Assembly: GCA_026417135.1 (NCBI GenBank)
Contig: JAOADV010000009.1
Location: 1-64,000, forward strand
Source of the DNA: Ignavibacteria bacterium
Lineage (GTDB): Bacteria > Bacteroidota > Ignavibacteria > Kapaibacteriales > UBA2268
DNA length: 64,000 nucleotides
Direction of reading: 5' to 3'
Shown here one piece after another: positions 9,013-18,973 of this stretch (positions within the stretch are counted from its first letter, which is position 1; the number at the start of each line of letters is the position of its first letter). The notes below the pieces were generated by a model. That model made no database searches. It was given only the letters and a program-made list of their open reading frames with translations, and was not told the DNA's origin. The translations under genes and the position numbers were made by a program.

Positions 9013-10086
9013 ATGAAATATAGAATCTTATCAATTAATCCCGGGTCAACTTCAACTAAGTTAGCTTTGTATAAGAACTTGGAAGAAGAATTCACTTGGA
9101 CAGTTCGTCATAGCGCTCAAGAATTAGAACATTTTACAAGAATTTACGACCAATATAGTTTTCGAAAAGAAGTTGTAATTCACTTCCTCGAGGAATCGGA
9201 AATAAAGTTGAAATCAATCAATGCTGTTGTTGCTAATGGTGGTTTAGTACGACCAATCACTAGTGGAGTCTATAGAGTTAATCAGAAAATGCTCGAGGAC
9301 TTGAAAAACGAAGTCTATGGTTCTCACGCGTCTAATCTTGGAGCTATCTTAGCATACGAAATTGCAAAAGAAATAGGACCCGAGGTCCCCGCGTTCATTG
9401 TCGACCCCGTTGTCGTCGACGAAATGGAACCAATTGCAAGAATCTCTGGGCATCCAGAGCTACCACGAGTAAGTATTTTCCACGCTTTGAATCAAAAAGC
9501 GGTTGCTCGTAGGTTTTGTCGCGAATTCTCCAAAAGATACGAGGAAGTTTCGCTAATTATTGCTCATCTTGGTGGAGGTATCACCGTTGGTGTGCATCAC
9601 AAGGGAAGAGTTATCGATGTAAATAATGGTTTGGACGGCGAAGGCCCATTCACCCCAGAAAGGTCTGGAACTTTGCCCGCTGGCCAGCTGGCTCGTTTAT
9701 GTTTTTCTGGGAAGTATTCTTATCTTGAAATTAGAAGAATGATAACTGGACGTGGCGGATTAGTTGCTTATCTTGGGACAAACAACGCTGCCGAAGTCGA
9801 GGAAAAAGTTGAAAAAGGCGACGAGTATGCAAATTTGATTTACAAGGCAATGGCTTACCAGATTTCAAAGGAAATAGGCTCGGCAAGTACTGTTCTATTT
9901 GGTAAAGTCGATGCGATTATTTTGACTGGAGGTGGAGCGAAATCAAAACTTTTGGTTCAATGGATAACCGACCGAGTAAGTTTTATTGCTCCTATTTATG
10001 TCTACCCCGGTGAAGACGAAATGTTTGCATTGACCGAAAGTGCCTACCTAGCTCTTCGTGGCGAGATTCCAATCAAGGAATATTAG
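9013..10086 (+). CDS. buk: Butyrate kinase (acetokinase family)
   Basis: 357 residues, typical for Buk. The enzyme interconverts butyryl phosphate plus ADP with butyrate plus ATP, or acts on branched-chain acyl phosphates. Family motifs are the N-terminal NPGSTSTKLALY phosphate-binding loop, GGITVGVHHKGRVIDV, LDGEGPFTPERSGTLP, and a C-terminal GGGAKSKLL adenosine-binding segment. The usual partner, phosphotransbutyrylase (ptb), is not adjacent, so it is either elsewhere or replaced. Start ATG at 9013 agrees with the conserved N-terminus. It is co-directional with the upstream REC-kinase. Confidence 0.92.
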   Translation: MKYRILSINPGSTSTKLALYKNLEEEFTWTVRHSAQELEHFTRIYDQYSFRKEVVIHFLEESEIKLKSINAVVANGGLVRPITSGVYRVNQKMLEDLKNEVYGSHASNLGAILAYEIAKEIGPEVPAFIVDPVVVDEMEPIARISGHPELPRVSIFHALNQKAVARRFCREFSKRYEEVSLIIAHLGGGITVGVHHKGRVIDVNNGLDGEGPFTPERSGTLPAGQLARLCFSGKYSYLEIRRMITGRGGLVAYLGTNNAAEVEEKVEKGDEYANLIYKAMAYQISKEIGSASTVLFGKVDAIILTGGGAKSKLLVQWITDRVSFIAPIYVYPGEDEMFALTESAYLALRGEIPIKEY

Positions 10087-10148
10087 GTTCGTAAAATAAT
10101 TTTTTTTTTGAGTTCGTAATTAACTTTTTTAAATCGTTAGAGGATATT

Positions 10149-10526
10149 ATGAAAAATCTATCAATAATTTTTCTGCTAATAGCAGTTCTCTTAGCCTTTG
10201 GAAGCTGCTCTGTCGATACGGGCTCCCCCACTTCTAACAATAACGAACAATCTGTTGTTTTACCACCCGATGGTGGGAACAACGAATATATCGTTATCGT
10301 TGATAGCAAGGGGAAACGATTCGAAACTAATATAAGAAATAAAAGACTCGAAGACGGAACAACAATTATGCAACTTATTAACGACTGTATCAACAATGCA
10401 AGGAATCACGGCGACTTTGTAAGCTGTATGGCACATTTAACAAACAATTTAATGAAACGAGGTTTAATAACAAATAAGGAAAAAGGAATTTTGATGAATA
10501 TAGCAGCACGCGCCGATATCCCATAG
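10149..10526 (+). CDS. Small lipoprotein of unknown function
   Basis: 125 residues with a clear lipoprotein signal: hydrophobic core at 6-16 and lipobox FGSC with Cys20. An Asn/Ser/Pro-rich linker (22-45) follows, then a compact region with two further cysteines about 15 residues apart (NDCINNA and VSCMAH), which could form a disulfide. AGAGGA lies 7 nt before the ATG, a better ribosome binding site than most genes here. A strong intrinsic terminator lies about 100 nt downstream. I do not recognise a family. Confidence 0.7.
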   Translation: MKNLSIIFLLIAVLLAFGSCSVDTGSPTSNNNEQSVVLPPDGGNNEYIVIVDSKGKRFETNIRNKRLEDGTTIMQLINDCINNARNHGDFVSCMAHLTNNLMKRGLITNKEKGILMNIAARADIP

Positions 10527-10624
10527 TTTCCAATTTATGCAAAAAGAAATTGCCATTTCATAAGAGCAATTGTAATTTTTATTTGAACACAATCGATTTA
10601 AAATAGATTAGTGCTGACTTAGCG

Positions 10625-10649
10625 AACAAGGGGCTATAAGCCCCTTGTT
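10625..10649 (+). terminator. Intrinsic terminator after the small lipoprotein gene
   Basis: A perfect inverted repeat, AACAAGGGGC and GCCCCTTGTT with a TATAA loop, is followed on the plus strand by TTTAGTTTGTTG. It lies between the convergent lipoprotein gene and aspS. The T-rich side suits plus-strand termination; the minus-strand side has no T-tract. Confidence 0.85.
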
Positions 10650-10755
10650 TAGTTTGTTGTAAATGGATAATTGTTCAAAGTCAAGATTTATTTCGAAAAT
10701 TTCATTAGCTCGAAAAATTATAGTTGGCTCGTTTTATTAAATTAAAACACAAAGA

Positions 10756-12528
10756 TTATTCGTTTTTCTCTATTTTTATTCCTAATTCCTTTAATTGCTC
10801 ATCGGTTACTTCCGAAGGGCAGTTGTCCATCAAGGATAAGCCACTTGTAGTTTTAGGAAATGCTATTACGTCGCGAATGTTATTCGTTCCAGTCAACAGC
10901 ATCACTAAGCGGTCCAATCCTATTGCTATTCCACCGTGAGGTGGTGCACCGTAGCGTAGAGCCTCCAACAAAAACCCAAACTTTTCTTCGACTTCGGATT
11001 CAGAGAGATTCAACAATTGGAACATTCTTTTTTGTTGCTCGATGGTATAATTTCGGATACTGCCACCGCCCAACTCGTTACCATTGACAACAATATCGTA
11101 AGCTTTTGCCCTTACCTTTTCAGGCTCAGAATTTATGAGCTCTAAATCTTCGTCCATTGCAGCGGTAAAAGGATGGTGCCGAGCAACAAATCTTTTCTCT
11201 TCTTCACTATACTCCAGAAGCGGAAAATCTACTATCCAAACAAAAGAAAATTCATTTTCAACGTTTTGTAAAAATCCATTTCTTAAAGCAATTTCTTCGC
11301 GTATAACTCCGAGAACATTATAGCATATCTCTTTGTAATCGGACACAAGAATCAAAAGGTCCCCATCTTCGAGTTTTACGAATTCTTTGACTTTTTCTAA
11401 AATTCTTTCGGGAATAAACTTGGCAAGTGGCGAGACAATCTGGTCGTTTTGTCTTTTTATCCAAACAATACCTTTTCCTTTGAATTTCTTTGCTATTTCG
11501 GAAATCTCATCAATTTGTTTGCGTGAGTAATTAGCACAACCCTTTGCATTTATTCCAGCTATAACTCCACCAATAGCAATGGTATCTTCGAAAATTTTGA
11601 AATTCGAGCCTTTAAACAAATCTGTAAGTGTAACTATTTCCAAGTCGTAACGAAGGTCGGGTTTATCGCTACCAAATCTTCTTATTGCTTCGTCGTAGGA
11701 AAGTCGAGCAAACGGGGTTTTTATATCAATTCCTAAAACTTCTTTCCAAAGGCGAGCAAGAAGTCCTTCGGTTACTTCAATAACGTCGTCTTTGTCGACA
11801 AAGGACATTTCTAAATCGATTTGAGTAAATTCTGGCTGTCGGTCGCTGCGTAAATCTTCGTCACGGAAACATTTCACAATTTGGACGTAACGGTCGAAAC
11901 CCGAAATCATTAGGATTTGCTTGTAAAGCTGAGGTGATTGGGGTAGGGCATAAAACTTACCTTTGTGAATTCTTGATGGGACGAGAAAATCGCGAGCGCC
12001 TTCGGGTGTCGATTTTGTGAGATATGAAGTCTCGATTTCGACAAAGTCGAGTTCTTGAAAGTATTGGTGAATAATTTGATAAATCTTATTCCGTATTAAG
12101 AAACGCCTTTGTACACTTTGCCTACGTAAATCCAAGTAACGATATCGAAGGCGTGTTTCCTCGGAAATATCTACTCTATCTGAAATTTCGAATGGGGGTA
12201 ATTCCGAACGATTGATTATTCCAAAATCTTCGAGATGAACTTCAATTAACCCAGTTGGAATTTTGGGATTGGGGTTTTCTCGTTCTCGTACTTTTCCTTT
12301 CGCCCAAACGACATATTCTTGTTTTAACTCTTTAACTCTTTCAGCTAAATCGGGTTGCATTTCTGGATGTACTACCAATTGGGTTATTCCATAACGGTCC
12401 CTTAAATCGATGAAAATCAAACCACCCATATCTCGAACAGTGGCAACCCAGCCGTTCAAGACAACTTCGAGCCCGACATTTTCAATTCTTAGCTCGCCAC
12501 AAGTTACGCTTCGTTTAGGAAAATTCAT
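10756..12528 (-). CDS. aspS: Aspartate-tRNA ligase
   Basis: 590 residues from the ATG at 12528; a TTG five codons upstream is possible but less likely. It attaches aspartate to tRNA(Asp). An N-terminal OB-fold anticodon-binding domain (about 10-110) is followed by the class II core: motif 2 FRDEDLRSDRQPEFTQID, the bacterial GAD insertion domain (about 290-420), and motif 3 GGIAIGLDRLVMLL near the C-terminus. This is the bacterial-type enzyme. Whether it is discriminating or also charges tRNA(Asn) cannot be decided here, since no gatCAB is in view. The gene stands alone and is divergent to the TPR kinase. Confidence 0.96.
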   Translation of the reverse strand: MNFPKRSVTCGELRIENVGLEVVLNGWVATVRDMGGLIFIDLRDRYGITQLVVHPEMQPDLAERVKELKQEYVVWAKGKVRERENPNPKIPTGLIEVHLEDFGIINRSELPPFEISDRVDISEETRLRYRYLDLRRQSVQRRFLIRNKIYQIIHQYFQELDFVEIETSYLTKSTPEGARDFLVPSRIHKGKFYALPQSPQLYKQILMISGFDRYVQIVKCFRDEDLRSDRQPEFTQIDLEMSFVDKDDVIEVTEGLLARLWKEVLGIDIKTPFARLSYDEAIRRFGSDKPDLRYDLEIVTLTDLFKGSNFKIFEDTIAIGGVIAGINAKGCANYSRKQIDEISEIAKKFKGKGIVWIKRQNDQIVSPLAKFIPERILEKVKEFVKLEDGDLLILVSDYKEICYNVLGVIREEIALRNGFLQNVENEFSFVWIVDFPLLEYSEEEKRFVARHHPFTAAMDEDLELINSEPEKVRAKAYDIVVNGNELGGGSIRNYTIEQQKRMFQLLNLSESEVEEKFGFLLEALRYGAPPHGGIAIGLDRLVMLLTGTNNIRDVIAFPKTTSGLSLMDNCPSEVTDEQLKELGIKIEKNE

Positions 12529-12653
12529 AAATTTGTCTTTCAAAAAAAGTAAATTATTAAAAATTGCAAAAACCGAATATTTCTCTTTTCACTTTAAAAT
12601 TTCTTATTTTAAAATTTGTTATCGTTGTAAACAAAATTATTAAAGACAAAATT

Positions 12654-14897
12654 ATGATACAGATTTTAGTATTAACACTTTTTTTATTACCAAGTTTAAT
12701 ATGTTCTCAACAAGAACTTAAAACCAATGCTGAGCAGATGAAAAAAAGGATAAAGGATTCATTAGCGCGTAACATCTATGGGTCTAAGGAAAGAGAAGAG
12801 ACGGAATTTTTGATAAAGTACTTTATCGATAACTCACCAATCGAAGGATTACATTTTCTTAATGAATTATCACAAAATTCTATATTTGTCGAAAACGACA
12901 CTCTTAAGAGCAGCTTATATAGTTATTATGGCAGAATATATTCTAAACTAGGCAAACCAGACTACGCCTCGAAATTTTTTGGGAAAGCCAACCGATTAAG
13001 CGAAAAGATTGACGACCCATTGATTATAGGCTGGAATCTTATTGAATTAGGAAATCTTTACTTTGGGCTTAAATTATTTAACAAAGCATTACATTATTAC
13101 CAAAAATCGATTACACTACTCGATAGTCTTCGCAAAAATAAATCTTGGGTAGTAAATAAGTATGAAAATATTTTGACCTTAATGAATGTAGTCAGTCTTG
13201 AAAATACTGCACTATGTTTTTACAACTTGCAAAAGCCAGATAGTTCGTTGAAACTTTTCCTTACCACAAGCGAAATTAGAAAAAATGTTTTGAAGGATAC
13301 TTTTGGCATAATGTATAATATCTTTCGATTATCGGAGGTATACAACAAATTGAACGACTATCAAAATAGTCTACAATATTCACAAATTTGTACTCAAATC
13401 AAAGTTCCGGCTAAAATAGATTTTTATTTAGCTTCGGAGTTCAATAAATTCTTAGCGAATTGTCTTTTTGAAAGATTTAAATCCTATTACAAACTAAACA
13501 AAGTTGATTCGGCAAAATTTTATCTGAAAAAATGTTTCGAAATTTTTCACGATAAAGATGATAAACTTGACTTTGCAAACATCTTGGGAAAAGCTGCCGA
13601 GTTTTTTATTCAGGAAAAAGAATATTCTAAGGCTCTTAAGTATGCCAAAAATTCCTTAGAAATATTTCAAAGATACCCCGAACAAGTTCAAGATAAGCTT
13701 CAAATACTTGAGTTGCTGAGCAATATATACCAAAGACTTGGGGATAAGAAAAACGAAAACTTGTATCTCCGAAAAATAAATGAATTATACGATTCATTAA
13801 ATTTAAACTTATACATAGCGAGCATCGAGCTTGGTGAATTAGATGCCAAAGTCGAGGAAATTCTCTTCGAGTTGGAAACAGCAAAGTTTGAAAAAAAATT
13901 AAAAGAGACACAGCTTCGCTCTCAAACAATTTTAACAATATCGATTTCAGCCTTTCTCATCGTATTTGTTGTTCTTACCACTTTTCTTTGGAAAATCAAC
14001 CAGAAGAGAAAAATTTTGAATGCTAATTTGGAAGAGCAAAAAGAAGAATTAGTGCGATTGAACAAGGAGCTTTCTGACTTCAACGAAAAAATCAAGCAGA
14101 TTAATACACAGCTTTGGGAATCGCAAGAAGAATTAATTAAGAAAAACAATGAGCTTACCTCGGCAAAGAATTTATTGCTCTCGATGAACGAAGAATTGCT
14201 CAAAGCAAATGAAATCAACAACACTTTGCTTAGTATAATTCCACACGACCTTCGAAATGCTATTGGTAGTTTTCGGAACATTACAGAAGTCTTAGCAAAC
14301 GATTATCAGTATTTTTCTGAATCAGATAAAATCGATTTGTTAATAAAATTGAAAGATGGCGGTAAAAACTTATATACGATAATGGAAAGCTTGCTTCTTT
14401 GGACTTCGCTACAACGAGGGACTTGGAAAGTAAATAAAGATAAACAAAATTTGAAAGATATTGTCGATAATACTTTGATGCAACTGAATACAGAAATTAA
14501 ACAAAAGAATATAATAATCGAAAACAAAGTTGACCCAGAATTAGTTTTTGAGTTTGACCCATTAATTCTCCAAACCGTCTTAAGAAATTTAGTGAATAAT
14601 TCAATAAAGTATTCCTACGAAGGAGGGAAAATAGAAATCCACAGCGAACTGAGTCCAAATAATTTTGTCATAATTACTGTTAAAGATTATGGTAAAGGGA
14701 TGACGAAAGAGCAATTAAGTAAGATATTCGAATTTCAAAACGATAAATCCACATACGGAACACACGGAGAAAAAGGTATCGGATTGGGAGTTCTTAATTG
14801 TAATAAACTTATTGAGATACTTGGTGGAAAGTTCTGGTATGAAAGCGAGCCCGAAAAAGGGACTTCTGCTATTTTTACTATTCCATTGTCTGGTTAA
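12654..14897 (+). CDS. TPR-containing sensor histidine kinase
   Basis: 747 residues from the ATG at 12654. This start places a normal signal peptide (MIQILVLTLFLLPSLICSQQ) at the front; an upstream in-frame codon at 12564 would bury it. The periplasmic part (about 25-420) is built of TPR-like repeats (YFGLKLFNKALHYYQKSI, EYSKALKYAKNSLEIFQ). One transmembrane helix follows at about 425-445, then a long coiled coil and a kinase core with H-box IPHDLRNAIGS (His about 531), N-box LRNLVNNSIKYS, G1 KDYGKGM and G2 GIGLGVL. This architecture is common in Bacteroidota. No response regulator is adjacent. The 3' end overlaps dus by 20 bases. Confidence 0.9.
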   Translation: MIQILVLTLFLLPSLICSQQELKTNAEQMKKRIKDSLARNIYGSKEREETEFLIKYFIDNSPIEGLHFLNELSQNSIFVENDTLKSSLYSYYGRIYSKLGKPDYASKFFGKANRLSEKIDDPLIIGWNLIELGNLYFGLKLFNKALHYYQKSITLLDSLRKNKSWVVNKYENILTLMNVVSLENTALCFYNLQKPDSSLKLFLTTSEIRKNVLKDTFGIMYNIFRLSEVYNKLNDYQNSLQYSQICTQIKVPAKIDFYLASEFNKFLANCLFERFKSYYKLNKVDSAKFYLKKCFEIFHDKDDKLDFANILGKAAEFFIQEKEYSKALKYAKNSLEIFQRYPEQVQDKLQILELLSNIYQRLGDKKNENLYLRKINELYDSLNLNLYIASIELGELDAKVEEILFELETAKFEKKLKETQLRSQTILTISISAFLIVFVVLTTFLWKINQKRKILNANLEEQKEELVRLNKELSDFNEKIKQINTQLWESQEELIKKNNELTSAKNLLLSMNEELLKANEINNTLLSIIPHDLRNAIGSFRNITEVLANDYQYFSESDKIDLLIKLKDGGKNLYTIMESLLLWTSLQRGTWKVNKDKQNLKDIVDNTLMQLNTEIKQKNIIIENKVDPELVFEFDPLILQTVLRNLVNNSIKYSYEGGKIEIHSELSPNNFVIITVKDYGKGMTKEQLSKIFEFQNDKSTYGTHGEKGIGLGVLNCNKLIEILGGKFWYESEPEKGTSAIFTIPLSG

Positions 14898-15918
14898 TTT
14901 CACTACTCATTTGCCAACATTCGTATAAATCGAAATCTGAGTCTACCAACTCCTTTTGATAGTCCAGTAATAATGTTTGAATTTCGTCGAATGAAACAGA
15001 AATATTGAGTTTAGCTCGGATTTTACTCGAATTTGGCAAGTCTCGCAAGTAACTCGGATAAAACTTTCGGAACTCAATTATTCCTTTCGAAAGCCCTTTG
15101 TATTCAATGTTTAGCTTTAAATGCTTTAAACAAATTTGTATTCTTTTTTCGATAGAAGGAGGGGGTAGAACCTTGCCAGTGGTTAAATATTCTTTTGCCT
15201 CCCGAAAAACAAATGGATTTCCAATTGCTGCTCGCCCAATCATAACAGCGTCGCAACCAGTTTCTTCGAATGCGCGTTTTACATCGAATGCAGATTTGAC
15301 ATCACCATTCAAAATAATTGGGATACTAACCGATTCCTTGACCTTCGAAATCCAAGACCAATCGGCTTTTCCTTTGTGTCCCTCTTCGCGTGTCCGGCAG
15401 TGAATTGTCAATGCTGAAATGCCAGCATCTTCCAATCTTTTTGCAACATCGCAAATTACAATTGTCTGACGGCTCCATCCTAGTCTGGTTTTGACTGTAA
15501 CCGGCAGTTTAACTGCATCGACTACTTTTTTGGTTAAATCTTGCATACGTGGAGGGTCTTTTAGCATTGCAGCTCCAGCATTATTCTTCACGACATTCTT
15601 AACCCAGCAACCAAAGTTAATGTCTATAATGTCTGGACTATATGACTCGACAATTTTTGCGGATTCCACCATAGGTTCGTCGTTTGAACCGAAAATTTGC
15701 ACTCCGATAGGTCTTTCCTTTTCAGAAAATTCTATTTTCCTTTTCGATTTTTCAACTCCTCGAAAGAGTGCTTCCGAAGAAATAAATTCAGTGTAAACTA
15801 TGTCAGCACCAAATTCCTTACATATTTGTCTGAATGGGGGCTCTGTTACATCTTCCATTGGAGCAAGAACAACTGCATTTTCTATGCAAATATTCTGCCC
15901 AATTGTTAGAATTGCCAT
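14878..15918 (-). CDS. tRNA-dihydrouridine synthase (DusB-like)
   Basis: 346 residues. This is a flavin enzyme that reduces uridines in the tRNA D-loop. The N-terminal TIM barrel shows VLAPMEDVTEPPFR (FMN contact) and the active-site Cys104 in NFGCWVKNV, where the usual Pro after Cys is Trp. TVKTRLGW, ALTIHCRTREEGHKG, ILNGDV and DAVMIGRAAIGNP follow, all family hallmarks. The C-terminal helical domain is present (about 245-340). The last 20 bases overlap the convergent kinase gene, so neither transcript can have a terminator between them. Confidence 0.9.
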   Translation of the reverse strand: MAILTIGQNICIENAVVLAPMEDVTEPPFRQICKEFGADIVYTEFISSEALFRGVEKSKRKIEFSEKERPIGVQIFGSNDEPMVESAKIVESYSPDIIDINFGCWVKNVVKNNAGAAMLKDPPRMQDLTKKVVDAVKLPVTVKTRLGWSRQTIVICDVAKRLEDAGISALTIHCRTREEGHKGKADWSWISKVKESVSIPIILNGDVKSAFDVKRAFEETGCDAVMIGRAAIGNPFVFREAKEYLTTGKVLPPPSIEKRIQICLKHLKLNIEYKGLSKGIIEFRKFYPSYLRDLPNSSKIRAKLNISVSFDEIQTLLLDYQKELVDSDFDLYECWQMSSEINQTME

Positions 15919-15984
15919 AGATTCAATATTAAAGTTTTTTATTAAGTTAGAAACAACTTTTTCTTTTAATTATTGTTGTGTTTT

Positions 15985-17631
15985 ATGGTTAGAATATCTG
16001 AAATACCGAGTTGGCTCAAATTAGTTGAACACCATAGCAAAATCTCGAAACTGAATTTGAACGAGATTTTCGGCTCTAACCGAATCGAAAAACTCATCTT
16101 TGAAGAAGAGAACATATTAGTCGATTTTTCTAAGAATCATATTACCGAAGAGACACTCGAACTACTTGTTAGTTTGGCAAAAGAATTACAATTGGAAAAA
16201 AAAATCGAGATGATGTTCGCTGGCGAAAGAATTAACTTCACCGAGTCGCGTCCAGCTTTGCATATTGCATTACGAAACTTATCGAACTATCCAATTAAAG
16301 TTGATGGGGTAAATGTAATGCCAAAGGTAAATGCTGTTCTTCTAAAAATGAAACTCTTTACTGAATCCATTCAAGATGGGACTTGGTGTGGTTTCGATGG
16401 GGAAAGAATTACCGATATTGTCCACATTGGAATTGGTGGCTCGGATTTGGGACCGCGTCTTATCTGCGATGCTTTAGAAGAATATCGAAACAAAAATCTT
16501 AAAGTTCATTTTGTTTCGAATGTCGATGGTTTGGATATACACGCTACATTAAAATGTTTAAATCCTAAAACAACCCTCTTTATCATTGCTTCGAAAAGTT
16601 TTACAACTCCCGAAACTTTAATCAATGCGAATACTGCAAAGGAATGGTTTTTAAAGCACACGGGTGCAAACGAAAACGCAATTGCTAAGCATTTTGTTGC
16701 TATTTCGACCAACGAGGAGGCTTGCTTTAAGTTTGGTATACCAAAGGAAAATATGTTTACATTTTGGGACTGGGTTGGAGGTAGATTTTCATTGTGGAGC
16801 TCTATTGGGTTGGTAATCTCGCTTTATTTAGGTTTCGATAACTTTACAAAGCTACTTGCTGGAGCACACAAAATTGATACACACTTTCGTTCAACTACAT
16901 TCGAGAAGAATCTTCCAATACTTTTGGCATTACTCACTATTTGGTACAACAATTTCTGGAATTACCTAACCTACGCTATAATTCCATACGATTTACGCTT
17001 GCGACTCTTACCCGATTACTTGCAACAATTGATTATGGAAAGTAATGGTAAGAGGATAAATAGCGAAGGTAAGGTAATTGATTATTGTTCGAGCCCGATA
17101 GTTTGGGGCAGAATAGGAACAGACTCCCAGCATTCGTTCTTTCAGCTTCTTCATCAAGGTACCCAGATTGTACCTTTGATTTTTGTTGGTGTAGCAAAAC
17201 CGAGCCACAATTTATCGCATCACCACGATGTTCTAATTGCTAATATGATTGCACAATCCGAAGCACTTATGTGTGGAAAATCGAGTAATGAAGTTTACGA
17301 CGAACTTAGCCAAAGGAACTTGACCAGAGAAGAAATCGAAAAGATACTGCCCCATAAAATATTTCCCGGAAATCGACCTTCGACTACAATTTTTCTGCGA
17401 GAACTTAACCCAGAAACTCTTGGTTCGCTTTTGGCAATTTTCGAGCACAAAGTCTTTGTCGAAGGAACAATTTGGGATATTAATCCGTTCGACCAATGGG
17501 GCGTCGAGCTTGGAAAAGAACTTGCTAAAAAGGTACTTAATCAAATTGAAGCTGGAAAAGTCGACGAAAATCAAAATCTTTCGACACAAAAGCTTTTATT
17601 GTATTACTTAAAAAACAAGGAAAATTTATGA
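15985..17631 (+). CDS. pgi: Glucose-6-phosphate isomerase
   Basis: 548 residues from the ATG at 15985 (TTG codons 9-12 bases upstream are less likely). The enzyme interconverts glucose-6-phosphate and fructose-6-phosphate. SIS-type sugar-phosphate domains carry IGIGGSDLGPRL, SKSFTTPET (phosphate loop), the signature DWVGGRFSLWSSIG and the C-terminal signature FDQWGVELGKELAKKV. Its length equals the long E. coli-type enzyme. The stop overlaps the plsY start by four bases (ATGA), and transaldolase follows, so upper carbon metabolism and phospholipid synthesis share an operon. Confidence 0.96.
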   Translation: MVRISEIPSWLKLVEHHSKISKLNLNEIFGSNRIEKLIFEEENILVDFSKNHITEETLELLVSLAKELQLEKKIEMMFAGERINFTESRPALHIALRNLSNYPIKVDGVNVMPKVNAVLLKMKLFTESIQDGTWCGFDGERITDIVHIGIGGSDLGPRLICDALEEYRNKNLKVHFVSNVDGLDIHATLKCLNPKTTLFIIASKSFTTPETLINANTAKEWFLKHTGANENAIAKHFVAISTNEEACFKFGIPKENMFTFWDWVGGRFSLWSSIGLVISLYLGFDNFTKLLAGAHKIDTHFRSTTFEKNLPILLALLTIWYNNFWNYLTYAIIPYDLRLRLLPDYLQQLIMESNGKRINSEGKVIDYCSSPIVWGRIGTDSQHSFFQLLHQGTQIVPLIFVGVAKPSHNLSHHHDVLIANMIAQSEALMCGKSSNEVYDELSQRNLTREEIEKILPHKIFPGNRPSTTIFLRELNPETLGSLLAIFEHKVFVEGTIWDINPFDQWGVELGKELAKKVLNQIEAGKVDENQNLSTQKLLLYYLKNKENL

Positions 17632-18245
17632 GCGAATACATTTTCGTTAGTTTATTTTCCTATCTTTTAGGTTCTATACCTTTCGCCTACATTTTGGTAA
17701 AGATATTCGCAAAAAAGGACATTCGATTCGAGGGAACAGGGAACGTTGGGGCGATGAATTCCTACGATATTACTGGAAAAAAATGGATTGGGTTTGCAGT
17801 TTTTCTTATGGATTTTTCGAAAGGTGTCGGCTCGCTACTTTTCGCAAAGCAAATGCTTCCAGATAATGAATATTCCTTGCTTGCTTCTGCTGTATTTGTT
17901 GTTCTCGGGCACAATTATAGTATATTTCTAAAATTTAAAGGTGGGAAAGGCTTGGCAACCGCTTCGGCAATCCTTTTTATGTTCGAACCTATATTGCTTC
18001 TTTTTTGGTTCATTTCTTGGTTAATTACATATAACTTAACTAACAAAAAGATGGACATTTCGAATTCCATTGCAACCGTTTTAGTTCCTTTCATTTTCTT
18101 TTTTTTACCCGAAAATTTTATTCTGTCTGTTGAAATTATCGAAAAACCCCAGAAAATTCTCTTTTTCATTACCTTGGGGATTTTAGCTTCGATAATAATT
18201 TCGAAGCATTTACCATACTTGAAAAAACAATTGCTTTTTAGATGA
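17628..18245 (+). CDS. plsY: Glycerol-3-phosphate acyltransferase PlsY
   Basis: 205 residues, about five membrane helices. PlsY transfers an acyl group from acyl phosphate to glycerol-3-phosphate, the first step of phospholipid synthesis. Family motifs: LLGSIPFAYIL at the N-terminus, EGTGNVGAMNSY (motif 1), GHNYSIFLKFKGGKGLATA (motif 2), and a C-terminal EN/KH region. The start codon ATGA overlaps the pgi stop, so translation is probably coupled. Confidence 0.93.
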   Translation: MSEYIFVSLFSYLLGSIPFAYILVKIFAKKDIRFEGTGNVGAMNSYDITGKKWIGFAVFLMDFSKGVGSLLFAKQMLPDNEYSLLASAVFVVLGHNYSIFLKFKGGKGLATASAILFMFEPILLLFWFISWLITYNLTNKKMDISNSIATVLVPFIFFFLPENFILSVEIIEKPQKILFFITLGILASIIISKHLPYLKKQLLFR

Positions 18246-18279
18246 AAAAGTAGTAATTTGGTTTTTTTGTTAAAAACAT

Positions 18280-18954
18280 ATGGAACTTTTCTTAGATACA
18301 GCAAACTTGCAACAAATCAAAGAAGTCGCAGAAATGGGTATAATCTCTGGAGTTACGACAAACCCTACACTTATTGCTAAGGAAGACCCGAGCGTTAGTT
18401 TTAAGCAAAGAATTTTGGAGATTTATCAAATCGTTGGTGGGCACGTATCTGTCGAAGTTGTATCGACAGAGAAGGATGGAATGATTCGAGAAGCAGAAGA
18501 AATAATTTCTTGGTTTCCCGAGGCTACTATTAAAATTCCGATGACGCCCCAAGGTCTTTCGGCTGTGAAAGAATTGTCGAAAAGAGAAATACCCACAAAT
18601 GTTACCTTAATCTTTTCTGCGACACAAGCCATAGCTGCACATCAAGCTGGAGCAACATATGTCTCGTTATTTTTAGGAAGACTCGACGATATTGCCTACG
18701 ATGGAATCGCTGTCTTGAACGACATTTGCGAGATTTGGGATGTTCAAGGTTACGACTCTCTCATAATCGCTGCTTCGATAAGAAATCCCATTCATATCGT
18801 CGAAGCTGCCCGTGCTGGGGCAGACATTGCTACAATCCCCTATAATGTTTTGATGCAATCTTTGAAAAATCCACTTACCGACAGAGGAATTGAACTATTC
18901 TTGCAAGATTACGACAAATTCATCACCGAAAGACAGAAATCAATGTTGATTTAA
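18280..18954 (+). CDS. tal: Transaldolase (short, TalC/FSA-like type)
   Basis: 224 residues, the short transaldolase/fructose-6-phosphate aldolase class rather than the 315-residue TalB class. It transfers a dihydroxyacetone unit in the non-oxidative pentose phosphate pathway. MELFLDTANLQQIKEV, GVTTNPTLIAKE, the Schiff-base lysine in TIKIPMT, and the C-terminal phosphate-binding AGADIATIPYNVL are all present. Transaldolase and FSA activities cannot be told apart by eye. It lies 34 nt after plsY on the same strand and ends 19 nt from the convergent cysS. Confidence 0.92.
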   Translation: MELFLDTANLQQIKEVAEMGIISGVTTNPTLIAKEDPSVSFKQRILEIYQIVGGHVSVEVVSTEKDGMIREAEEIISWFPEATIKIPMTPQGLSAVKELSKREIPTNVTLIFSATQAIAAHQAGATYVSLFLGRLDDIAYDGIAVLNDICEIWDVQGYDSLIIAASIRNPIHIVEAARAGADIATIPYNVLMQSLKNPLTDRGIELFLQDYDKFITERQKSMLI

Positions 18955-18973
18955 GGTACGATACAATAAAAAC

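Noticed and set aside
12564-12653. In-frame extension of the TPR kinase start
   Set aside because: It would bury the signal peptide that begins at 12654.
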